From assembly GCF_030316825.1 (NCBI RefSeq), contig NZ_JASZYU010000001.1, forward strand, positions 2,356,001-2,420,000: a DNA stretch of 64,000 nucleotides, read 5' to 3'. Shown here one piece after another: positions 57,665 through 64,000 of this stretch. A model generated the notes under the pieces. It saw nothing but the letters and a program-made list of their open reading frames with translations. It was not told the origin of the DNA and did not search any database. The stretch comes from Variovorax fucosicus (GTDB taxonomy: Bacteria; Pseudomonadota; Gammaproteobacteria; Burkholderiales; Burkholderiaceae_C). The position numbers were made by a program, and so were the translations under genes. Every line of letters begins with the position of its first letter. Position 1 is the stretch's first letter.

Positions 57665-59356
57665 TCAATCGTCAAAAGCCACCGGCTGGAAGCTGCGCGC
57701 CGTGGCAATCGGCCAGTGCAGCCGGAACACGCTGGGCAGCGTGTCCAGCGGCCCCAGCAGTGCGCGCGGCGGAATGTGCATGATCAGGCGCGAGAGCAGG
57801 CGCACGTCGGTGTCGGAAATGCGGCGCACGATGTGCTGCGCGGTGATCTGCTGCGGGTGGGCCAGGCCCGCCGCCTGCACCAGCTCCTGCAGTGCATGCA
57901 GCGTGCTGCGATGGAAGTTGCGCACGCGGTCGGCCTTGGTGACGACCACCAGCGCCTGCTGGCGCTTCGGATCCTGCGTGGTCACGCCGGTCGGGCAATG
58001 GCCGGTGTGGCACGCCTGGGCCTGGATGCAGCCCAGCGCCATCATGAAGCCGCGTGCGGCGTTGCACCAATCGGCGCCCAGCGCCATCAGCCGCGCCAGG
58101 TCGAAGGCTGAAATCACCTTGCCGGCCGCGCCGAGCTTGATGCGCTCGCGCAGGCCCACGCCGATCAGCGTGTTGTGCACCAGCGAAAGCCCTTCCTGCA
58201 GCGGCGAGCCGACATGGTCGGAGAACTCCACCGGCGCCGCGCCGGTGCCGCCTTCGGCGCCGTCGACCACGATGAAGTCGGGCGTCACGCCGCTCTCGAG
58301 CATGGCCTTGACGATGGCGAACCATTCCCACGGGTGGCCGAGGCAGAACTTGAAGCCGACCGGCTTGCCGCCCGACAGCTGGCGCAGCCGTGCGATGAAG
58401 GCCATCATTTCAAGCGGCGTCGAAAACGCGCTGTGCGAAGCCGGCGAGATGCAGTCGACCCCCATCGGCACGCCGCGCGCCGCCGCGATCTCGGCCGTGA
58501 CCTTGGGGCCCGGCAGCACGCCGCCGTGGCCCGGCTTGGCGCCCTGGCTGAGCTTGATCTCGATCATCTTCACCTGTGGCTCGCTGGCCGCCTTGGCAAA
58601 GCGCTCCTCGCTGAAGCTGCCGTCTTCGTTGCGGCAGCCGAAGTAGCCCGAGCCGATTTCCCAGATCAGGTCGCCACCGTGCATGCGGTGATGGCGCGAG
58701 ATCGAGCCTTCACCGGTGTCGTGCGCGAAGCCGCCCATCTTCGCGCCCTGGTTCAACGCCAGGATGGCGTTGGCCGAGAGCGCGCCGAAGCTCATGGCCG
58801 AAATGTTGAACACGCTGGCGCTGTAGGGCTGCGCGCAATCCGCGCCGATGACGATGCGGAAATCGTGGCTCGCCAGTTTGGTCGGTTGCATCGAATGGTT
58901 GATCCATTCGTAACCGTGCAGGCCGACGTTGAGTTGCGTGCCGAACGGCCGATTGTCGGGCTCGCCCTTGCTGCGCTGGTACACCAGCGAGCGTTGCGCG
59001 CGCGAGAACGGCGCCGCCTCGGCGTCGCTTTCGATGAAGTACTGGCGGATTTCGGGCCGCACGTACTCCAGCAGGAAGCGCAGGTGGCCGATGACCGGGT
59101 AGTTGCGAAGGATCGCGTGGCGTGTCTGCCGCACATCGTGGATGCCGGTGCCGGTGAGCACGGCGAAAGTCGCCAGGCCGATCCAGCCGCGCCACAGCCA
59201 CGGCCACAGCAGCACCGTCGCCAGGCTGGCCAGGAGGCCGAAGACGCAGAGCGCAAAGGCGGTGTAGCGGGTCGGAAACAAGGGGGGTGTGGGGTTGGAA
59301 ATGATCAGTCTCCCTGGGCGTGCTGCATCATAGAGGCCCCATTTTTGCGCCGCCAT
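57665..59356 (-). CDS. FMN-binding glutamate synthase family protein (membrane-anchored)
   Basis: A protein of up to 563 aa with two hydrophobic segments near the N-terminus ([20 protein letters not shown]), then the FMN-binding alpha/beta barrel of the GltB-like family ([47 protein letters not shown]) and a C-terminal iron-sulfur Cys set [16 protein letters not shown]. The amidotransferase domain of true glutamate synthase is missing, so the reaction is unknown. The first in-frame ATG is at 59356, facing the YecA ATG on a CATG palindrome, but AGGGAGA six bases before an ATT at 59302 suggests a possible rare internal start (545 aa). Confidence 0.85.
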   Translation of the reverse strand: MAAQKWGLYDAARPGRLIISNPTPPLFPTRYTAFALCVFGLLASLATVLLWPWLWRGWIGLATFAVLTGTGIHDVRQTRHAILRNYPVIGHLRFLLEYVRPEIRQYFIESDAEAAPFSRAQRSLVYQRSKGEPDNRPFGTQLNVGLHGYEWINHSMQPTKLASHDFRIVIGADCAQPYSASVFNISAMSFGALSANAILALNQGAKMGGFAHDTGEGSISRHHRMHGGDLIWEIGSGYFGCRNEDGSFSEERFAKAASEPQVKMIEIKLSQGAKPGHGGVLPGPKVTAEIAAARGVPMGVDCISPASHSAFSTPLEMMAFIARLRQLSGGKPVGFKFCLGHPWEWFAIVKAMLESGVTPDFIVVDGAEGGTGAAPVEFSDHVGSPLQEGLSLVHNTLIGVGLRERIKLGAAGKVISAFDLARLMALGADWCNAARGFMMALGCIQAQACHTGHCPTGVTTQDPKRQQALVVVTKADRVRNFHRSTLHALQELVQAAGLAHPQQITAQHIVRRISDTDVRLLSRLIMHIPPRALLGPLDTLPSVFRLHWPIATARSFQPVAFDD

Positions 59357-60143
59357 GACGACAAGCCCTGAATCCTCCGCCCCCGCTGCTGCTCCCGGCG
59401 CCACGCCGCTCGGCCCCGACGACTTCGACGTGCTCGACCGCGAGCTCGACCTTATGCGCGAGAGCGACGACGAAATCCCCCAGTGGGAGTTCTGCGAGGG
59501 CTTCATGGCCGCGCTGATCTGCTCGCGCCGCCCGGTGCCGCCCGACGAATACTGGCCGGTGCTGCTCGGGGACGCGTTCAAGCCGGCCAAATACATGGAA
59601 TTTGTCTGGCACTGGAAGCGCCGCTGGGCCGAGATCGAGCAGGGGCTCGACGCGCCGGTCGAAACGCTCGACGACGAGCGCTGCTACCAGCCCGAGGTGC
59701 TCGACGTGCGCGGCGCCATCGCCTCGCTGCCGCCCGAAGAGCAGGCCGAAACCGCAGGCGAGGCGATTCCGTCGTTTGCGCAGGTGTGGGCGCTCGGCTT
59801 CATGTACGCGGTCGAGAACTGGCCCGACGACTGGGCCGCGCCGCGCGACAAGGAGGCCGCCGGCATGCTCGACGACGCGCTCGACGCCATCGTCACCCTG
59901 ACCGAGGACGACAAGGGCAAGCCCACGGTGTCGATGTTCAGCGAGGACGGCCCGCCCAGCCTGAGCCAGCAGCGGCTCGATGACTTCGGCAGCGCCGTCT
60001 GGGCCGTCTACGACCTGCGGCAGTTGTGGAAAAGCATGGGCCCACGCGTCGAAACCATCCGCAAGGAAGCCACGCCCGGGCGCAACGACCCGTGCCCTTG
60101 CGGCAGCGGCAAGAAATACAAGAAGTGCCACGGCGCGGGCTAG
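59355..60143 (+). CDS. UPF0149 / YecA family protein with C-terminal SEC-C motif
   Basis: A 262-aa protein. Residues ~20-190 resemble the helical UPF0149 domain ([19 protein letters not shown]), and the end carries the SEC-C zinc-binding motif [17 protein letters not shown], as in the SecA tail and YecA proteins that touch ribosomes. YecA is linked to protein targeting and quality control, but the function of this type is not settled. It is divergent from the glutamate-synthase-like gene; the two ATGs overlap on the palindrome at 59354-59357. There is no strong ribosome site. Confidence 0.85.
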   Translation: MTTSPESSAPAAAPGATPLGPDDFDVLDRELDLMRESDDEIPQWEFCEGFMAALICSRRPVPPDEYWPVLLGDAFKPAKYMEFVWHWKRRWAEIEQGLDAPVETLDDERCYQPEVLDVRGAIASLPPEEQAETAGEAIPSFAQVWALGFMYAVENWPDDWAAPRDKEAAGMLDDALDAIVTLTEDDKGKPTVSMFSEDGPPSLSQQRLDDFGSAVWAVYDLRQLWKSMGPRVETIRKEATPGRNDPCPCGSGKKYKKCHGAG

Positions 60144-60164
60144 AGGCGAGGGCGGCGCAGCGCG

Positions 60165-60623
60165 CTATTTCTTGATCTCGAGCTTGTAGACGCGTTCGGT
60201 GCCCACCGTATCCGAGCGCACCCCGTAGTAGCCATCGGTGGTCTGCAGGATAAAGCGGCACCACTCCTCGGTCGGCACGCCCTTCCAATCGATCAGCACG
60301 CAATAGCGCCCGTCATCCGAGATGTGCCATTTGCCGGGAGCCGTCGATGGTCGGCCCGCAGCGCCCACGGCGCCTGCGCCCCGGTTGTCGGAAGAAACGA
60401 CGAAGCTGCCGTCCGCGTCGTTGCTCCAGTAGTGCACGTTGCCGCGGCCACTCACGCGGCTCATCTTGGCGCCGGTGAGCAGCTCGGTTGCCTCCTGCTT
60501 CGACAGCTTTTTGGGGTTCTTGGATTCCAGGTCGCGAAGCACCATGTCCTGGGCGTTGGCAGCCGTCGCGGCCACGCCCAGCGAAACAAGCAGCGCGGGC
60601 ATCCATTCAGTCGGCAGGCGCAT
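60165..60623 (-). CDS. Exported DUF995-like protein
   Basis: A 152-aa protein with a signal peptide (MPALLVSLGVAATAANA) and a mature part whose GKWHISDDGRYCVLIDWK and EEWCRFILQTTDGYYGV resemble the DUF995 domain, where two cysteines may pair. The start could be at 60629 or 60623; I chose the latter (MRLPTEWMPALL). The function is unknown. It converges with the YecA gene, 21 bases apart, and is divergent from the MerR gene. The 214-base gap 60624-60837 shows no further gene. Confidence 0.6.
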   Translation of the reverse strand: MRLPTEWMPALLVSLGVAATAANAQDMVLRDLESKNPKKLSKQEATELLTGAKMSRVSGRGNVHYWSNDADGSFVVSSDNRGAGAVGAAGRPSTAPGKWHISDDGRYCVLIDWKGVPTEEWCRFILQTTDGYYGVRSDTVGTERVYKLEIKK

Positions 60624-60837
60624 GATCAATGCTCCTTGAAAAGCGACCGAAACAGGGCCTGGGCAAGTGCTCCCCGGTTTCAGTCTGGAGTGTTGATCGG
60701 TGGCCCCGACTGGATTCTGCGTTCGCGCGCCCCATTCGGCAAATCGTGGCGACGGCGCGCACAGGCCGAAGCTCGATGGTTGACCCGGCCCCAGGGGCAG
60801 CCCTTAAAAAGGGAAGATCAATTGAAAGGAACGTTGC

Positions 60838-61935
60838 ATGCGATCTCCCGCCCCGTCACTGAGTCCGTCCGAAGCCGCAAGGCGGCTCGGCGTTTCGGCC
60901 AAGGCGCTGCGGCTCTATGAGCAGCGCGGCCTGGTGGATCCCGGCCGAACCACGGCAGGATGGCGCGCCTATGGCCAGGCGGAGATGACGCGCGCTGCCG
61001 AAATCGTCGCGCTTCGCGCGCTCGGCTTCAGCCTTGCCCAGGTGGGGCGTGTGCTGCAGGGCAATTCCCAAGGCCTGGAGCCCGCCTTGGCGGCACACCA
61101 GGAAGCGCTGGAAGCCCAACTGCGGCAGCTCGCACGCACCGTCGAGAAGGTTCGCGGCTTGCGAAGCGGCGTCGCGCAAGGCCAGACACCGACCATTGGC
61201 GAACTGGCGGGCCTGCTGGCGCCCGTCTCGGAGATCCGCGTCGCATTCGACCTGCCGTGGCCTTGGGGTGGGGAGCGGTTCGAACTTCGCGAAATCCGGC
61301 CGCTGAACTACATCATCGGCCCACTCGGCAGCGGCAAGACCCGGCTGGCGCAATGCCTCGCCCAAGCGCTGCTAAACGCCACCTGGCTGGGGCTGGAGCG
61401 GCTTGCAGACGGCGGTGCAGCCGCAAGATCGCGGCTGGATGGCGACCCCGCATTGAAGTCCCGCCTCGATCAGGCCCTGGCCTGGCTGGCAGAGGATGGC
61501 GCGACGCCGTCGGATGCCCTGGTTGCATTGCTCGCCGGGCTGGAAGCGGACGGGCCGGATGCTCTGGTCGTGGACATGATCGAACAAGGCTTGGATCAAG
61601 CCACCCAGGAGGCGCTGATGGCCCGGCTGCGCCGCCGTGGAGCCGACGCGCGGCCGATCTTCATGCTCACGCGCTCGTGCGCAATCCTCGACTTGTCGGC
61701 GGTCGGCCCGGACGAAGCCATCATCCTCTGCCCCGCGAACCACAGTCCACCGACGAAGGTCGCCCCCTATCCCGGCGCGCCGGGCTATGAGGCCGTCGCC
61801 ACCTGCCTGGCTTCGCCCGAAGTACGGGCCCGAACAGCAGGGCTTGTCGCGTGGCGACAACCGGACTTGGCCAGCGAGGGTTCGAAGGCCTGCGAGCGCC
61901 CTCCCGCCCGGGAGTCGCTGAAGACGCCAGACTGA
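60838..61935 (+). CDS. MerR-family regulator fused to an ABC-like ATPase domain
   Basis: A 365-aa fusion. Residues ~8-75 form a MerR winged helix (SPSEAARRLGVSAKALRLYE, then LRALGFSLAQVGRVLQGNSQ), followed by a helical dimerisation region. From about residue 145 comes an ATPase-like domain with LREIRPLNYIIGPLGSGKTR holding Walker A (GPLGSGKT), and ALVVDMIEQGLDQATQEALM resembling the ABC Walker B and D-loop, but with Met where ABC enzymes have the catalytic Glu, and no LSGGQ signature. An AAAGGAAC ribosome site precedes the ATG. The effector, promoter target and whether ATP is hydrolysed are unknown. Confidence 0.78.
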   Translation: MRSPAPSLSPSEAARRLGVSAKALRLYEQRGLVDPGRTTAGWRAYGQAEMTRAAEIVALRALGFSLAQVGRVLQGNSQGLEPALAAHQEALEAQLRQLARTVEKVRGLRSGVAQGQTPTIGELAGLLAPVSEIRVAFDLPWPWGGERFELREIRPLNYIIGPLGSGKTRLAQCLAQALLNATWLGLERLADGGAAARSRLDGDPALKSRLDQALAWLAEDGATPSDALVALLAGLEADGPDALVVDMIEQGLDQATQEALMARLRRRGADARPIFMLTRSCAILDLSAVGPDEAIILCPANHSPPTKVAPYPGAPGYEAVATCLASPEVRARTAGLVAWRQPDLASEGSKACERPPARESLKTPD

Positions 61936-61953
61936 GCGCCGGGATCCGATGGC

Positions 61954-62400
61954 ATGAGCAAAAGCATTCCAATCTTTCGGCGGTCAGGGCTTGGAGACGC
62001 GGACTATCTCTTCGACCTCTGCCAGATGACGATGCGCGGGTATGTCGAGCAAGTGTGGGGGGTGTGGAATGAACCCGCCGTTCGAAAGCATCTGGCTGAA
62101 AGAGCGCGGGAAGGCGCGTTCTTCATGCTCTACGTCGACGGCGCGCGCGTCGGGGCCGTCGAGTTCGAACACCATGGCACGCACTATCAGATCGAAGACC
62201 TGTACGTCGAGCCGCAAAGCCAGGGCCAAGGCATAGGAACATTCGTCGTGAAGCACATCATTGCAATGGCCACGGAGAAAAACATCCCGGTTCGACTTCG
62301 CGTGCTCACCCCGAATCCTGCTCGCAGGTTGTACGAGCGGCTCGGCTTTGAAGTGACCCGGTCCACTCCGGAAAGGCATTTTATGGAGCGTCGTAGCTAG
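61954..62400 (+). CDS. GNAT-family N-acetyltransferase
   Basis: A 148-aa acetyltransferase domain. The acetyl-CoA-binding motif is QSQGQGIGTFVVKHI near residue 88, preceded by the beta strand IEDLYVEP and followed by NPARRLYERLGFEV. The acceptor is unknown; metabolite or antibiotic acetylation are both possible. It begins 18 bases after the MerR-ATPase gene on the same strand and might be part of its regulon. Confidence 0.82.
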   Translation: MSKSIPIFRRSGLGDADYLFDLCQMTMRGYVEQVWGVWNEPAVRKHLAERAREGAFFMLYVDGARVGAVEFEHHGTHYQIEDLYVEPQSQGQGIGTFVVKHIIAMATEKNIPVRLRVLTPNPARRLYERLGFEVTRSTPERHFMERRS

Positions 62401-62453
62401 CGTGAGACGACGAGAAGCACGATGCTTGGCGTTTTGCACACCATGTTCTTGTA

Positions 62454-63290
62454 ATGGAATCGATCCAAGCCTGCCGCGAGTCCTATGCACGCCTTGTCGT
62501 GGGGGCGGCGGGCAGTTCGAACAAGCGTTTGCTGGCGGCCTTCGCAACGGTCCAGCGCGAGCGCTACCTGGGGAAGGGCCCCTGGTCGGTTTTTGGCGGC
62601 GCCGCATATGCCACAACCGTTTCCGACGACCCGCGCCTCCTCTACCAGGACGTCCTGGTCGGCATCGCGCCGGAGCGCGGCATCAACAACGGCCAGCCGA
62701 GTCTGCACGCGCGTTGTCTCGCAGCGGTTGCGCCAATGGCGGGCGATCATGTGCTGCACATTGGCGCGGGCACTGGCTACTACACCGCCATCCTCGCGGA
62801 GATGGTGGGTGCAGGCGGAACAGTCATCGGGTATGAAATCGAAGCCGATCTGGCCGAGCGCGCCCGCGCAGCCCTGGCGTCGGCTCCGAATGTGCGCATC
62901 GTCTGCGCTTCCGCGACGCAAGGCGAGCTGCCGGCGTCGGACGTCATCTACGTGAGCGCGGGTGCGACGCACCCTTTGCCGGAGTGGCTCGATGCATTGA
63001 AGATCGGTGGGCGCCTTGTCTTTCCGATGACCACCGACTCCGGCCACGGGCTCATGCTTGCCGTTTCCAGGCAGAGCGCTGGGGGCCATGCCGCTTCGTT
63101 CCTCAGCTTTGTTGCCTTCATTCCGTGCATTGGCGCCCGCAGCGACGTCGCGTCGAAAGCGCTCTCCGAAGCCATGGCGACCAAGTCGCCACGCACCATC
63201 AGGTCACTTCGACGCTCAGGCCAGCCGGATGCTTCCGCGTGGTGCATCGGAGACGGCTGGTGGCTGTCGAGCGCCGGCCCGCTTCCATGA
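62454..63290 (+). CDS. Protein-L-isoaspartate O-methyltransferase-like protein
   Basis: A 278-aa AdoMet-dependent methyltransferase resembling the PCMT family. The AdoMet motif I is VLHIGAGTGYYTAILAE near residue 103, preceded by INNGQPSLHARCLAAVAPM, comparable to the family's QPyi region; the later ASDVIYVSAGATHPLPEWL resembles the post-motif region. It is longer at the C-terminus than repair-type PCMT (~210 aa), and homologues of this form are also found in natural-product clusters, so a repair role is not certain. It lies 53 bases after the GNAT gene. Confidence 0.78.
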   Translation: MESIQACRESYARLVVGAAGSSNKRLLAAFATVQRERYLGKGPWSVFGGAAYATTVSDDPRLLYQDVLVGIAPERGINNGQPSLHARCLAAVAPMAGDHVLHIGAGTGYYTAILAEMVGAGGTVIGYEIEADLAERARAALASAPNVRIVCASATQGELPASDVIYVSAGATHPLPEWLDALKIGGRLVFPMTTDSGHGLMLAVSRQSAGGHAASFLSFVAFIPCIGARSDVASKALSEAMATKSPRTIRSLRRSGQPDASAWCIGDGWWLSSAGPLP

Positions 63291-63387
63291 AGGTCTTGGT
63301 GAAGTCACGCAAGAGCAGAACCCCGCCAGAACCAGGCGCTCACAACGCACGCAGAATTCACCGAACTCGGAAGTCTTCGAACATTCA

Positions 63388-64000
63388 ATGGCACTGACAC
63401 GCGACAACTGGCCCAGCCGGACAGCCGTTCGAACCTCGCTGGCAGCGCAGTTCGCCCTGCCACCCTTGCCCCCGCCGATCCAGGACTGGTTCGCCTGGTG
63501 TCGCCGCATGGGGACTGAGTCTCTTGTGCTGGAGGAGCCGAACTGGCGCGATGGCGAGAGTGGCGTGCTTACCGGGTGGGGCGCTGTCGATGTGCCCGGC
63601 CTGTTGGCGGAAATGGAAGGCTACCGTTTCATCCTGAACCAGAAGGCGAGTACGCCAGAGCATCTGGTGTGGAGCGACGCCGTGGATACCGGCAAGTGGC
63701 AGACGCATTGGGTGGTTCTGCAAAACGCTGACGGCGACCCGTTGATCGGTGACATCGGCCGGCCTGAAGTGCCGGTGCTGTGGGACCGGCACGGGAGTGG
63801 GCGTTGGTCACCGCAGCCGCTGTTTCCGAGCCTTCAAATGCTGATGGAGCGCATCGAGGTGTATGTGCCGCCTTCGCTGCCGGGCGATGATCTGCCAACG
63901 GTCTTCTACACGGTGCATTTGACGGATCTGGGCGAGGAGCCCTTGCGGGTACTGGCCGCACTCAAAGCGCATCCGCACTACAACCACCTCGCGGGCGCAA
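63388..64000 (+). CDS. Hypothetical protein, N-terminal part (runs off right edge)
   Basis: An open frame of 204 codons begins at the ATG at 63388 with no stop before the window ends. It reads MALTRDNWPSRTAVRTSLAA, then EGYRFILNQKASTPEHLVW and EVPVLWDRHGSGRWSPQPLF. The tryptophan-rich, beta-type middle resembles SMI1/KNR4- or SUKH-like immunity proteins loosely, but I cannot assign a family with confidence. Composition is lower in GC than the core genes. It follows the methyltransferase gene by 97 bases. Confidence 0.55.
   Translation, partial: MALTRDNWPSRTAVRTSLAAQFALPPLPPPIQDWFAWCRRMGTESLVLEEPNWRDGESGVLTGWGAVDVPGLLAEMEGYRFILNQKASTPEHLVWSDAVDTGKWQTHWVVLQNADGDPLIGDIGRPEVPVLWDRHGSGRWSPQPLFPSLQMLMERIEVYVPPSLPGDDLPTVFYTVHLTDLGEEPLRVLAALKAHPHYNHLAGA

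Overview
The window looks like chromosomal core sequence of a high-GC betaproteobacterium of the family Comamonadaceae, with Variovorax or a close relative the best guess. The reasons are dense high-GC coding, a proteobacterial-type GshA, the argS-SPOR-dsbA block, the lptA-lptB-rpoN block, a GcvA-type LysR gene divergent from a DUF2917 gene, and many solitary LysR/IclR regulators beside CoA-ester catabolism genes. I see no rRNA, tRNA, CRISPR array, prophage or insertion sequence.

Layout. 1-7.4 kb: a minus-strand glycogen cluster read glgB-glgX-glgC-glgA-glgP, covering branching, debranching, ADP-glucose synthesis, elongation and phosphorolysis; glgP runs off the left edge. 7.5-13 kb: leuS-lptE-holA-proA, closely spaced. 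13-19.6 kb: glutathione synthesis (gshA, gshB) flanking kup, a polysaccharide-deacetylase-like gene and benE. 19.6-24.3 kb (minus): a two-subunit molybdenum oxidoreductase, a class II amidotransferase and a branched-chain-amino-acid-type binding protein. 24.4-28.9 kb: a DHA2 exporter, a zinc metallopeptidase, and a PPi-type phosphofructokinase overlapping a Cys-rich small protein. 29-32.2 kb (minus): a beta-oxidation operon (thiolase, crotonase, acyl-CoA dehydrogenase). 32.3-35.1 kb: DUF2917 protein, LysR regulator, MATE exporter. 35.1-36.3 kb: an uncharacterised two-gene operon behind a structured, attenuator-like leader. 36.4-41.7 kb: malate synthase G, then an IclR regulator divergent from an HMG-CoA-lyase-type lyase and a family III CoA-transferase. 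41.7-45.6 kb: LysR, DUF2214, fused MFS/spermidine-synthase-like protein, PsiF. 45.7-52.1 kb: argS, SPOR protein, dsbA, lptA, lptB, rpoN. 52.2-60.6 kb: hybrid histidine kinase, THUMP methyltransferase, a small islet (palindromic element, two orphan ORFs, PIN protein), a kinase-like protein, an FMN glutamate-synthase-like protein, a YecA-type SEC-C protein and a DUF995-like protein. 60.8-64 kb: MerR-ATPase fusion, GNAT, isoaspartyl-methyltransferase-like protein and an open-ended hypothetical.

The best candidate for something undescribed is 35.1-36.3 kb: a good sigma-70 promoter, a seven-codon ORF, a perfect hairpin and a strong intrinsic terminator ending 11 bases before a 71-aa basic protein gene, which overlaps a gene for a 251-aa basic protein of no function I know. 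Other notable items are an ~90-bp repeat found directly at three gene 3' ends, a long palindromic element at 55.4 kb, a set of genes with a -10-like hexamer exactly 6 nt before the start codon (likely leaderless mRNAs), and a MerR regulator fused to an ABC-like ATPase with a degenerate Walker B.
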